57,935 nt of DNA from Bimuria novae-zelandiae CBS 107.79. Its lineage: Eukaryota > Ascomycota > Dothideomycetes > Pleosporales > Didymosphaeriaceae. The notes beneath the pieces were generated by a model. That model was not told the DNA's origin. It did not search any database and was given only the letters and a program-made list of their open reading frames with translations. Location: positions 651,279 through 709,213 of the forward strand of contig ML976688.1 of the NCBI GenBank assembly GCA_010015655.1, given 5' to 3'. Below are positions 1 through 11,500 of this stretch, piece by piece. The first letter of the stretch is position 1. Every line of letters begins with the position of its first letter. The position numbers were made by a program, and so were the translations under genes.

Positions 1-417
1 TGGCTTTGCCTTTGCCTTGTAGTATTTTGTATGAGAATCCAGCCATCTAGATGCCCAGTGGACGCCTACACGCGGCGGTGGGTCATCTCCTTCGTGCACT
101 GCGGCCAACAGAGCGTCTGCTTGCCCACGCACCAAATCCTTTGTTATGCCAAATCCAATATCGTCTATTGTATCGCAAAAACGTTCGAGAGCAAGCTCTT
201 GTTCACCAGAGAGCTTTTTATTAGTAGGCGGCCTTGTTGACCTATTGTTTTGGCCGTTGAACGCGCGTTGTAGGCGTTTGCGCAGATGATTGATGTTGCG
301 ATCGCGACAGTATGCGCGTATGTTCGGCCGCGTCAAAGTCTTTAACACCACAACGTGTTTTTCGATAATTTCACATTCGGATCGGTAAGTGGACATGCTC
401 TTCGTGATCTTTGGCAT
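1..417 (-). mobile_element. pogo/Fot-type transposase, N-terminal part, cut by window edge
   Basis: Reading the minus strand from the ATG at 417 gives 139 codons without a stop up to the window edge. It begins MPKITKSMSTYRSECEII, and near residues 110-128 has HWASRWLDSH, the form of the CENP-B-type helix-turn-helix (W-x-x-R-x-L) that precedes the DDE catalytic domain in fungal pogo/Fot transposases. Basic helices around RPNIRAYCRDRNINHLRKRL would be DNA-binding. The DDE part lies outside the window. Unlike the transposons at 39-53 kb this piece has no nonsense codons and ordinary composition, so it may be a young copy or a domesticated derivative. Family level is fairly sure; the exact clade is not. 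Confidence 0.7.
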
Positions 418-1360
418 TTTATTTGATGTAAATAGGGCGTGTTTTGATGTGGTGGTGGGTATCAAAGTGCAGCTGGCCCATTGAGCATGTGTGGCCCATT
501 GAGCTTGTAGGGCCGTGCTCCGCACGGCCTTTTTCGGAGAAAAATCGATATCGACCGCTAGGGGCCGAGTACAAGTCGTTCGACCGACCACGCGGACGTC
601 CTAAAACATTTGGACTCAAATGTCAATCATACATCGTGCGGCCACGTCCAGTTCATGGCAGTTGTTAGAGTTTCAACGTCGCGGTAGCGCATCCATGCTC
701 ACCCTAGGAGACGCGTGGTAATATGTGGGCTAACCCTGTCCATAGCAGAAGCGAGATAACCTCCCCCGTGATCGTCTGGGCGAACAGTTCTCGCCCTCGG
801 AGGCTCATCTTTTCTTTTCTTGCTCCTCAAAAATTCAGGGCGGGACTCCGTGTCTTGAATTTCCTGGTTGTGAAGGCGAAACTAGAGGTTGTTAGAGGGC
901 GTACCAGCGAGGTCCGAAGCCGGCGGCCTTGCCGACTCCCAATCATATAACCTGTACGAAGGCGTATAGAAACGGGGTCTGCAGGGCGAAACATAGCACC
1001 GCGTTGCGCACGTACGGACGGAGCTTCTGAAACAGATGCGACGAGGCGTAATTATAGGTACGATGCGCGCGATTGTCCGCCAAAAGTTGCTAATTAGCCC
1101 CTAGCCACGCTGTTACACGCCTGCGCAAGAGACCCGCGTGGCACGGCACAGCTGGAACTGCGCTGCGCATTTCTTCCGTCCACGTTGACACTTTGTCGCA
1201 ACTGTGTATATTAGCCCCATGTAATACCTTCGCCTCACTTCCTCCTTGTGCCTCTTTCATCCCGTTGATCCGTCTTTGTTCATCCGCGTGCACCCTTTGT
1301 TCCTACTCACCTGCTCGATCAGATATACCAACCACCGAGAACAATACAGTACACAACACG
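418..1360. other. non-coding stretch with transposon-end-like repeats
   Basis: The short frames here show no family features. At 475-486 and 493-504 the 12-mer GGCCCATTGAGC occurs twice, followed at 511-529 by a perfect 8-bp hairpin (GGCCGTGC / GCACGGCC with a 3-base loop). These look like subterminal structure of the element at 1-417, but its other end is outside the window. The rest should include the promoter and 5' UTR of the gene starting at 1361; pyrimidine-rich DNA precedes that ATG. Confidence 0.4.
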
Positions 1361-1903
1361 ATGCTCGATGCACTTCCGTCGCCAACCCGGTCGCTCGATG
1401 ACCTGAGTAGAGAGGAGCGGGCGTTTACCTTTGCGCATTTTACCTGCGAGCACGCCTGGGTCATTGGAAACATACTGCGCAATGCGCTGCGGACGGCCGA
1501 CTGCCCCGCTATCATACACATTTCGCTGCCGAGCTCGCAGACGCTGTTCCACTCGCCGTCGATGCCCGGGTGCATGCCCGATGACGAAGCACAGATACAG
1601 AGGAAAGCTGCGACGGTGCTGAGATGGGGACATTCTACATTTTATCTCAGCTGTAAATTCAATGGGGACGAGAGGCGGTTTGGGGAGCATTATGGTCTCG
1701 CGACTGACGAGCGGGCAAAGTACAGCGTAGAAGGAGGCGGATACCCAGTCTTCGTAAAAGGCCTGGAAGGCGTGGCAGCCGCGGTCGTGATATCGGGCGT
1801 GGAGGGCGAACAGGCGCACATGGTGCTTCTCAAGGCGCTCGAGGAGTACCGCGAGTTGAGGAACGATTTCCGGAGCCCGATGAGGAGTGCCACTGTCAAG
1901 TGA
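1361..1903 (+). CDS. UPF0303 / haem-degrading-domain (DUF336-type) protein
   Basis: A single-exon ORF of 180 aa from ATG 1361, close in length to yeast Ybr137w (179 aa) of the same family. An in-frame extension upstream to 1193 is open but low-complexity and unlike the family, so 1361 is preferred. Recognisable parts are the N-terminal FTFAHFTCEHAWVIGN helix, PAIIHISLPSSQTLFH (the family's P-I-V-I-x-I...Q-x-L-F strand), RKAATVLRWGHSTFYL, YSVEGGGYPVFVKG (hallmark glycine-rich G-G-G-x-P), and VVISGVEGEQAHMVLLKALEEY at the C-terminus. Family members are small cytosolic proteins of unsettled role with a haem-degrading-like fold; no enzyme activity should be assumed. A weak 63-codon frame (1934-2125) follows but shows no family features. 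Confidence 0.8.
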   Translation: MLDALPSPTRSLDDLSREERAFTFAHFTCEHAWVIGNILRNALRTADCPAIIHISLPSSQTLFHSPSMPGCMPDDEAQIQRKAATVLRWGHSTFYLSCKFNGDERRFGEHYGLATDERAKYSVEGGGYPVFVKGLEGVAAAVVISGVEGEQAHMVLLKALEEYRELRNDFRSPMRSATVK

Positions 1904-2146
1904 CTACATGGCGGTGCAACGAAGGAAAATGGCATGGGGTTGGGCATCCAAGTGCAACAACCAGTGCAGGTGCAGGTGCATGCCACCAAGTCGCGGAGTA
2001 GAAGCGCAAGCAGAACCATCATTGATGAAATCGCTGACAGGCTGTTCAAGGTCGCGTCGAAGCTGGACGAGAATGGAGAGAGGGATCGCGTGAGGCAAGG
2101 GCACAAGGAGGGATGGAAGACATGAAAAATGGCATTATGCGAAGAT

Positions 2147-3508
2147 TCAAAGATTTGATTGGTATGACGGGACTGGTTGGAAGCCTAGGCGCCCGTCGAG
2201 TGCGTCAAAGGCGATGGAGTAGCCTTTGAGGAAGTTGCGCCCGGTATTCACATAGGGCGGTGGCTCTTGCCGACCTGGCACGACGTAGGAAGGCGCCATC
2301 AGTGACTCCTTCCCGACCACGAACGAGTACGACGCCTTCACGCCGCCCAGCCTACCTCCTATAACTGTGCCGAAATCGACAGCGATACTTGTGCCGTTCT
2401 TGACTCGATGCACTGTCGGCGTGCCTGCTTTGGGGTTCTTGATGATGACTTCCGGGATGGGCATGTCGTCCTCTGCTCGGATGTACATCTGCGGAATGCC
2501 GGTGTCGAGAAGAGCATATCCAGGAACACTCTTACGTCCATTTACGCGGAACTGCATACGGGGCATGGCCCAGTCGCGCGCATCCCGCCCATGGGTTACA
2601 CCCCGATCCAAGTTCATGAAAGCAAAATCAGACGTGTGCTTCTTCGTCAAACCAAGTTGGATACCTTTCGTGGAAACCACATAGCCCGCCTTGATGTCCT
2701 TTGATCCTACCGGTTCCCCGTTGATGGCATGTATATTCAAAAAGGCGTTTCCCCATGAAGTGGCTGTGCGCTGCCCCTCAGCGTTCTTGTTGCGCCCGAA
2801 GCCCACACCCATGTACGTTATCCCACCCACATCTCTTTCGACCGGTTCCTGGCCATCCGGTCCCGAAGGACATTCAAAGCCGTGTTTTGACGGATCGTAC
2901 CACGGACACATCCAGCTCTTATCTACGACCAGCACCGGCACCCTCGTCTCCGCCGTCGCACCGTTTGCGCCATGGAACGTCAGGTTCAGGTCCAGATACC
3001 GGCCCACGTACACGATGTTACTGCTAGATAGGTATTGCCATCCGCGTGTTCCAGCGTTCGGATCGATACCCGGGAGCAACGGGGCACCGATGAGGAGGCC
3101 GGTCGAGCCAGTGTCGACCGGCATGTCTATATCTACATTATCGTCCCCGGCATGGATGGTCACTTTGACCAGCGGTATATTCTCCGTCTTGAACTTGTGT
3201 ACATAGGGCAGGAATACGGACTTTGTACAGTTCGACTCGGGGGTTGGCGGCTCTTCGATAGCGGTGAAGGATGATGAGGGCTGCGAGGAGGCGAAATACA
3301 TGTTGTGGTGGTGCTTGCTATGCCTGCTGGCATACTCGCGATAGACGCCATACAACTCGTGGTAAAGGCCATATATAGAGGCGACAAACGCGACGAGGAG
3401 CAAGTGGTAGGGATACAATTCAAAAGTGTTTTTGGAACATGCGTTGTGTGTGACTGCGGCGGTGTCCTTTGAAGTTGACTGGGAGCTTTGTCCCTGGGTC
3501 AATCCCAT
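2147..3508 (-). CDS. membrane-anchored aspartic-protease-like protein
   Basis: One uninterrupted 453-aa frame from ATG 3508; the frame is open to 3589 but only reaches a GTG there. A hydrophobic segment at about residues 33-56 (YHLLLVAFVASIYGLYHELY) with no cleavage site suggests a type II anchor placing the rest in the secretory lumen or outside. The lumenal part has two catalytic-type triads, DTGSTG at about 132 and DTGIP at about 335, each after a hydrophobic strand (DIDMPV, GYALL), as in pepsin-fold proteases. Both aspartates are kept, so activity is possible. Spacing and flanking sequence are unlike classical secreted pepsins; it looks like a divergent fungal group. Substrate unknown. 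It is divergent from the ankyrin/CorA gene, with 756 bp between starts. Confidence 0.6.
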   Translation of the reverse strand: MGLTQGQSSQSTSKDTAAVTHNACSKNTFELYPYHLLLVAFVASIYGLYHELYGVYREYASRHSKHHHNMYFASSQPSSSFTAIEEPPTPESNCTKSVFLPYVHKFKTENIPLVKVTIHAGDDNVDIDMPVDTGSTGLLIGAPLLPGIDPNAGTRGWQYLSSSNIVYVGRYLDLNLTFHGANGATAETRVPVLVVDKSWMCPWYDPSKHGFECPSGPDGQEPVERDVGGITYMGVGFGRNKNAEGQRTATSWGNAFLNIHAINGEPVGSKDIKAGYVVSTKGIQLGLTKKHTSDFAFMNLDRGVTHGRDARDWAMPRMQFRVNGRKSVPGYALLDTGIPQMYIRAEDDMPIPEVIIKNPKAGTPTVHRVKNGTSIAVDFGTVIGGRLGGVKASYSFVVGKESLMAPSYVVPGRQEPPPYVNTGRNFLKGYSIAFDALDGRLGFQPVPSYQSNL

Positions 3509-4264
3509 GTTGAATGCTTGGACAAGTGTTGAATGCCCGCACGCGCACAAACACACTCGAGGGCTGTTGAAGCCTTCAAGTATTTGCACAGTGTCTGGCG
3601 GTGAAGAGATAAGGCTGAATAGGCAAATGTAGGATTATTGACAGCATTGACTGCTGCGGAGCTGCAGACGTCATCTACACCCTCATTCGCTGGGGCGCGT
3701 CGCGGCTACAGCCACCTCAGACAAGGTGTCGCGTGTGTGCTGGCACGCCGAGGACAATTCCATCTCTCTCAAGCAAACTGAAGCTGCATCACCTTCCTCA
3801 TCCTTCCTCGCGTATAGTTACGAATCAGCTCGGTCTTCGCGCCTTCAATCTCACGATGTGCGGGGAAGCGACGGCAGATGGGTAGTGCGTGTGGTGGAGA
3901 TGCGGCTGAGGCGCACGTGATGGCTCTCGATCCATTGATACGAGTATGCACGCCTGGCTTGGCAATCGTGAATATCCAAGATGCTGCGAGAGATGGTGGC
4001 GCTGTTTGGAGGAAGCGACGGAAGCGCACCGCACGCTGAGGAGCAGTAATCGATCCCATACACCTCCGCGACGACGTCGAAATCGAATGCGACGGCGGTA
4101 TTGAACAGAGCGACCACCACACTTCACACCGCCTACCACCGCGATCTTACGCACCGAACATGTTTGCGCATAGCACGTGGGTACCGTGTGTTACCCCGGG
4201 ATAGACGATACACCGGTCCATCGCACACAAATTCTCGACGTCCTGCTGTGGTCACGAAGACACC
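3509..4264. promoter_or_regulatory. shared upstream region of two divergent genes
   Basis: This 756-bp interval separates the starts of the aspartic-protease-like gene (-) and the ankyrin/CorA gene (+) and should hold both promoters. A 14-codon upstream ORF (ATG 4160 to TAG 4204) precedes the ankyrin/CorA start and could lower its translation. A minus-strand frame at 3851-4120 is open without an ATG and unrecognised. No firm TATA box. Confidence 0.35.
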
Positions 4265-7200
4265 ATGGCGCGTTCCCTATCGCGCTCGAGCGACGGCGCG
4301 TCATCGACGCACCACGTCCGCGCGGAGCCACGCCTACTGAAGGCCATAGAGGAGAAGAACAATGACGTCGCAATCGCTATCATTGAAGATGCGAAGGCGC
4401 ATTCGAAGCCCGTCGAGCATTTGCTTCGGATAGGGCTAATGCGCGCGGCGGAGAGAGGCAACATCGCAGCAGCGGAATACTTCCTGAAGAGCGGCGCAAA
4501 GGCGAACGGCACCCCCGGTGGCCGCATATCGCCTCTCCTCCGCGCGGTAGAGAAGAACGACGTAGGCATCGTCCGGGTATTGCTTCGCTATGGCGGCGAC
4601 GTCAACGTATGCGACAAGCAAGGCAGGACCGCTCTCATGACAGCTGCCTGGAAAAACCATTTCCACGTTCTCGAAGAGCTGTTGAAACGCGGGGCGGACA
4701 TCAACCAGAAAGACCACAAGCAACGAAATGTACTCCATAATCTCGCGGCGGATAAGCATTGTAATTGGGGCTCAAGCGTTATAGATCTGCTTTTGCGTAG
4801 CAATGTCACGATAGATGGGCCATTAGGGCAGGATGAGACGAAAAGGACACCTCTACACTGGGCGGCTAGTACGGGAAAGAAGGAACTTTGCGAGATGCTT
4901 TTGACGAGGCAGAAGGGGCCAAGGGCGAATATCAACGCGGTAGAGGCCAAGGAGAAGACGGCTTTGCATTTGGCGGTTGCGCACGGCAGAGACGACATTG
5001 TTGAGCTTTTGATTCACCATGGCGCAAACATTAAAGCGAGGAGTGACGGCAAATGGACGGCTCTACATAACGCGTGCCAGCAAGGTAATGCGAAGGTCGT
5101 CAGGACGCTGCTTGCCGTAAGTAGGATATTCTTAAGCTCCTTCAACATGCATCGTTCGCCCACCTCAAATTAATCGTCCGCCATCTACCACCCAGCTCCC
5201 AGATCTTGTTTCGTCTGAACCGCGCTGACCTTCACTCAGTTTGGGGCTGAGATTAACGCCCGTCTACTCAACGGGATGACGCCTCTTCACATAGCCGCCC
5301 AAAGTGATCATCTCCACGTCGTCGAATGTCTCCTCGAGCGAGAGGATTGTAAACGTACAGCGCGAGACGCTTTCGGCATCACACCGTTCATCCTCGCAGC
5401 GAAGCAGAAGAGCAGAGACATCGTCAATAAATTAGCCCCCTTCAATCAGTTGGAGACGCTGAGCAAGGATGCTCTAGGTGCTTGCCAAGGCTTCCAGGGG
5501 ACCATCGTAGACTTCGGCAACTTCCATAAAGAAAATCGAGTCACGAAGAGGAGCGTGTTCGAAATACTCTACGCCAAGGACCCATCCAATCCACGAAAAC
5601 CTGCGTTCACGGTGTTGCCGAAACAGCAAAAAGCTGTTGATTTTCGCTGGATCCACCTGCCTGCTAATAACATGGCCTGGGTAGAAGCGCTTCTTACCAA
5701 GGTGTTTGTGGAGGAGGGTGCGCATGATGTGGATGCTTATATCGCGCTAGAGAGGTCATTCAGTCATCAACATCGTGGACAGCAGATCCATTCACATTTC
5801 ATGCGACCGCTTTGTCATACCATGCCGCGAACGCCAAAACATTCCGATGATTCTGATCTTTCCGATGTAGATCACGGGCCTCCAGCCATTATCGTCAGTC
5901 AAAGCAGTGGGTTAGGCATCGACGTTGGGACAGGCTCTGGGGCCGAGCAACACCCGCTCCCGTCTATACCAAGAACACCGGTTCGGACGGGCACTGTTAG
6001 TATGTAACGTTCCTGCACAGAAGTCACCAAATGCTCGCCTGGGTGATCCCGGGCTACGCAATACAGTTTCCGAGCTTTGTGTTCATGGCGCTTCACTAAC
6101 ATGTTCTCCCACTTATAGGCACCGATCAAACGGACTGGACGGTCGGCACCGGAGGGGGTTCGGGCTCTGGAAAGGAGCATAAGCCACATGGTAAAAGCAA
6201 AGAAAAGCATAAAAAGACGCCCAAGTGGAGCGGTAGTAGGCAAGCTGGAGGACGCTCAGGTGGAACGGAAACACCTCCCCAACGTAAGGAGCATCAACCG
6301 CAGCGACAATCAAGCAATCCCATGAGTGGCAGCCTTCTCCGAACGCCTAACAGCCCTGGCCGCAAGGATGCAGCAATGAAAACCAACATGTTCACATTCA
6401 TGCCGTACCTACATTTTGAGACGGACGCCAACAGGCAAGAAATGCAGAAAGCTATCGAAGAAGCGCAAAAGCTGAAGCAGCTAGAGAAGCGCGACGGCAT
6501 GGTGGTAAGACCGGCGCTGAAAAAAGCAGAGACCTACGATGAGATGCTCCTACGGGCGCATCTTGTAAGTTCGACCGTAAGCCTGCACGTAAGGCGGACG
6601 CTAGATCAGTTCTACTACCACAACATCGACACAAAGAGCAGAGACGAAGATCAGGTTGTCTACCGCTACCAAACCGAACGAATGAAACGCATGGCCTCTG
6701 AAGAAAATGGATCCGAACCAAAAGTCTTCATGGTTGATCAGCTATGGATGTGGGTCCTCGGAAAAGATTTCGTAGTAACAGCATTCCCACAAAGATGGCA
6801 GCAACCCCGAAACGACCCTCTAAACGTCCTAGATGGCATAATCGAACACATCAACAGCAACACGCGCGAGGAGCTCAAATCCGTCTACGACCTCGCAATG
6901 ATCATCACAGCCCGGTGCTCCGGCATCTTCGACCGGCACCGCATGGGCGACGAAGAATATCAGTTCGTCGACATGTTTGAATCCTCCATCGGCGAAGCCA
7001 CCGAGAAAGAAACGCGACTTTTCCAAAACTTCAACCTCGCCTCAAAGAAAGCGTCGATATGGCTAAAACATCACAGCCGCTCCAACCGCTTCACGCGCCA
7101 CCTGCAAGCCGAAGGGCGGCACCTCTCGCACGCGCAAAAGCGCAGCGCACACCCACACCCGCACCGTCACGCGCTTGAAACCCCTCCCATACCCGAGGAA

Positions 7201-8220
7201 AGCTTCCAAAGCGATGAGAGGGAAAGCGGGTCAACGCCCTTCTTCGTCGACGAACTCCTCGACATCGGCGCCGAAACCGACCTCCTCACCGAAACAAAAG
7301 ACATCCGCGACGAAATCGCCATGCTCACCAAAGTCCTCGACGACCAGCGCACCGTGCACGCCTCCATGCGGCCCTGCATAACCGATATATACCAGAAATC
7401 CCACCTGCGCCAGGCCGACCTAAAACGCCGCTTTGAAGAAACATCTCTCCTGCTGAAAAACCACGTTAGCGATCTGGAACGCATGGACAAGCAGGCGCAG
7501 CGCATATACGAGAGTATTATGGGACTACTAGATTTGAAGCAGAAACACGCGAATGCGCTTGAGGCAAGGTTCGCGAGGGATCAGGCGGCGGATACGGCGC
7601 GGCAGAGTCAGACGGTTATGGTGTTTACTATCGTTACCATCGTATTCTTGCCCTTGAGCTTTATGGCGGCCGTCTTCACCATAAACGTGAGAGAATTCCC
7701 ACATTTGCCCGGTGCCGATTCGCCGAGTCTGCCGCTCGCGTATGTGAGTAAGTACATCGTGGGGATCGGGTTTGCGATTAGCATTCCGCTTATTTTTATT
7801 GCGCTGTCGTATGAGCGGATTGGCACGTTCGTACGCGAGACGCGTGCAAGGTGGAAAGATCGAAAGCGGGCACGGCCGCGTTCACCGCGTGAGGAGCACG
7901 AGGAGCATAAGGGCGAGTTTGAAGGAGGTTTTGCGGTCGATGTGCAAGCGCTCGAGCACGCGCTCAGTACGAGGAATCGACCGAGCGTGGAGAGCTACAT
8001 TAATGGTGGCGGGAGTCTCACGTTGCTCCCCGTGACGAGCAGAGGCACGACGGCGAGTCCGGCGAAGAGGGGAATCGTGGTGAGCAATGGTGTGCATGGC
8101 GTTAATAGGAGCGCGGCGAGGCGCGGAAGCTCGGCGACGGCGCGGAGACCGGGCTTCCAAGAGAGGGCGAGCACAGGGTTTAAGATGAGGCAAAGTCTTG
8201 ATGTGGAGAGGGGACTGTGA
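4265..8220 (+). CDS. ankyrin-repeat / CorA-like membrane protein (three exons)
   Basis: Exons 4265-5116, 5240-5999 and 6119-8220 join in frame to about 1237 aa; the splice sites are GTAAGT...CAG and GTATGT...TAG. Residues 1-370 hold roughly seven ankyrin repeats (TALMTAAWKNHFHVLEELLKR, TPLHWAASTGKKELCEMLL, TALHLAVAHGRDDIVELLI, TPLHIAAQSDHLHVVECLL). The middle has DFRWIHLPANNMAWVEALL and VDQLWMWVLGKDFVVTAFP, typical of fungal CorA-like proteins, then charged helices. Two transmembrane segments lie at about 1037-1058 (FTIVTIVFLPLSFMAAVF) and 1079-1103. The GMN pore signature of true CorA Mg2+ channels is replaced by TIN (AAVFTINVREFP), so Mg2+ transport should not be assumed. The C-terminus is basic and disordered. 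This arrangement is common in ascomycetes; its role is unknown. Confidence 0.85.
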
Positions 8221-8517
8221 AGGGCGATAAAGGACGGAGAGTTTCCAGCTTTAAGAACGTTGGCGATTACAACGAGGACTGGAGCGTATACCCCTTGTTT
8301 CCTGGTCGTCTGTCCATCTTGAATAGCATGTTGACGCCTAGGGCACTTTTTGCTCGTCTGAAGAAGACGACTATGGTGGTTCATGAAACCGTGAGTTGTA
8401 ATAACGAAGTGTTGGGGTAATATAATACAAATAGGAATACCAGCCACGCGCTGATGCAGAATGCCAGACACCAAACCACCAAAACCAGCCTCCGACACTC
8501 ACCCACACCGGCACCCT

Positions 8518-11500
8518 CTAACTATCCTCTCCAGCCTCCTCTATGGCCCCGAGCCCAGCCGCGAGCCAATTCTCCACGCCCGTCATGACCGTATCTCTCG
8601 AACCAGAGTCCATATCCGGGACCCACGTATCCGGCATATCCTCATCGCCGTCGGTATCTGACGTGCCCGAGAGTCGTAGCGGAGAAGCAGCCTTCGGTTT
8701 CCGCAGTCGCGGCTGAATATGGTCCGTCTGTTCCGCAAACGTCATATTCGAGCGCGCGTGTTCCAGGAATGTAACGCCACGAGGACGCTGCGTCGTCTGC
8801 CCAGCGTAGAATGACTGGTTGTCCGTGACATGACCTACTCGCGTCCTCGGAAAGGGCGCCACAGGAGGGGCATCGAAGCCAGGCCCAGGGTTAGGAGCGA
8901 AGTTGTTGAACGAGCGGTTATCTTCAGCGCGAACGGCGGGAACCAAGTCTCCAAATCTTGCCAGCTGAAGATTCAGTGTGATACTACTCGCGATACTAGG
9001 CTCAGGGGGAGGAAAGCCAGTTGGCGGTACTTTATTGTCCACGGATCCGTCGTCTGCCACTGTCGGCGCGGCTAGGTAGCGAGCTTGTGCGCCGGCAGCC
9101 AGTTCTTCGCGGATGTCAGAGTCCACCGAGAGCAGGCCGGGTTCCTCGGGTCTAAAGTGCTCGTCCCTCATTCGCTTGGCCTCGAACATGACTCTCCCGA
9201 TATGCGGGACCTTGTCAAATGGCTGGTCTGGATCATCTAGGTGTCCCGGTGGTACGCGCTCGAGATTGATCTCCTGGTGCCATTGAGACATCGTCGGAGT
9301 GGTTCCATCTCTTACATACCGCTCGCGTCTTTGAAGCTTCGCGGCCAAACTTTCCGGATCCGACCTATCTATCGGACGTTTGTAGGGAGTGCTGGCGTTG
9401 GCGATGGCCAGATTTCTATCGCGCAGCGCGTGCGTCAGATGACAGTGGGCCTCAGGATCCCGATCGCCCAAGATTGGACGTGGCTGAGAAGCTCCTGACG
9501 ACTTTGAAGAGATTGACATGGGTGTCAGCTTTTTACGTTTGCCCTTTGAAGCTGCTTCCGTCTCCTCGGCGGTCTTATACTTGGCCCAGTGCGTAGGGCG
9601 CGTGTACTCCGGGATGCCGTTCGGCGTCGCCGGCAACACTTTCCAGTCTCCGAAATATGTTGCCACAAAGGTTCCTGACCGCGGATACTTTGCCATTTCG
9701 AAATCTTCCCTTGGGCAGTGACTGACTTGGTCATGCTCGTATGTCATTGACGCGAATCCTACCAGTCCCCGGTGGGCAAGGACGATTCGAGACGACAACT
9801 GACTGAAATCAGAAGGATCCTGTGTAATCGAACTGCGTCGACAACTTGGCTCTTGGCATACTGCAATATCGAAAGCCGTGGCGAACATGTGCAGCATGGG
9901 AAGCGGCACGTAGTTACCCTCTAACTCGGGTTCCCCGCGGACTTCAACAAAGTTTTCACATCGGATCTGGTCATTGTTCAAACCCGAGGTCAGCCGGCTG
10001 AGCGATGCAAACCGATGTACTTGGGTGATGTTGAACATTTGTGACGGCCGATGGTAGTTGATGTCGTAGCCTTGCTGAATCGAATGCTGCCCTGGATAAT
10101 CAATTTTCCCCAGTACTTCCAGCGCATCGTTCATGTCGGGTGGAAGTGGGCCTTTGATCGGCTCGTCTATGCTGAGCTTCCCACTTAATCGCTTCTTCAA
10201 CGATTCGTGAAAGTTTTCGATGATTTCTGGGAGCAGCATGCCACCACACGGTACAATGATACGATTGTATTCTTCCACGATGGTCTTCTGCAAACCTGGG
10301 TGTAGTTCGCAACAGACCGCCATATAATCCGCGAAACAACGGCTTTCCATCTGAAGAATTCGCTGTCTTGTTCCCACAGTGTGCACAACGAACTCGTGCG
10401 ACTGCTGTATGCGGAATGATTGCCAAGGCTCAGAGTCCTGGCCTTCGAGAGATCGTAGCTTGCTACAAATCTCGCTTGGCAACGGGAGACAGCCATAAAT
10501 GCCGGTACTGTAGAGTACATTCATCAAGTCATCTAGCCACGCATGGCCAAGCGACAAGATCATTGGCTGATTGACCTCTGTGTTCTGGGAAGCCTCGGTT
10601 TGTTTCCACGCATTGACGTGAATTTCGACATCTTCTTTCGTCAAGGGACCGATGTGTTGCATGCCATGATTTTGGATCTGGGCGGTCCGCGCTTGTGCCC
10701 ATTTCCGCTCTTTGTGAGCTTGGAGCTCCAACATCTGGACTTGCGCCTTCTTCCAGAGGTCTGGTCTTCGGTGGACCATATCAGCATTGTTTTGCTTGAC
10801 CACTTTGAATTCTGCCTCAGCTGCTTCTGTCGCTTGTCGCATAGCCTGTGGATTGAATCCGGGCAATGGTTTCTGGCGCAGATTCCATAGATTGGTGCAG
10901 GTCTCGACCAAATCCATTACCTGGGCGCTTTCGTGCCGCATCAGCTCTTTCGGCATGTCTTCGCCGATATCGACCATGTAAGCCCAGGAATAATTCACCA
11001 GCAGAAGTTTGACAATAGCGTCATCGACAATCTGAACCAAGACGCTGGCGGGGGAGATAGATCCGTGGAAAATCTTGTTGCAGTGCAGGTATGCTACGGC
11101 TGAGAACAGAGGCCTCAACATGCCAACTGCCAATTTGAATCGGGCTCCAGGATGCATGTTCAGCAGGTCGGGTACGATTGCTGCGAAAGGTATCATCGAC
11201 TCATGCGTGTCCGTTATGATTGCAGGCACGCCATTCAGCTCCGTTGCGATCTGGTAGCGCACGATTGAACTGTGCGTTTCCAATTGACCGAACATAAGCA
11301 TTTCTCGGTCTCGATCCTCTAGCCCCTCGTCATGTTGGAAGACCTTTGCAGTCACCACCTCTCCAGTGAATCGATGAGTGACCCGGTACGAGTGGTCAGA
11401 GACCGGGGCTTGGCGGCGATCCCAGATGTATAGGGATACTCCCCTGTTTCCTTTGTGATTTGGAATGCTCTGCGCAACCTTGACATTGCTGGTGTTTCTG

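Noticed and set aside
1319..1819. 166-codon minus-strand frame
   Set aside because: Lies opposite the UPF0303 gene and has no features of its own.
2147..3589. 480-residue start for the aspartic-protease-like protein
   Set aside because: The codon at 3589 is GTG; the first ATG in frame is 3508.
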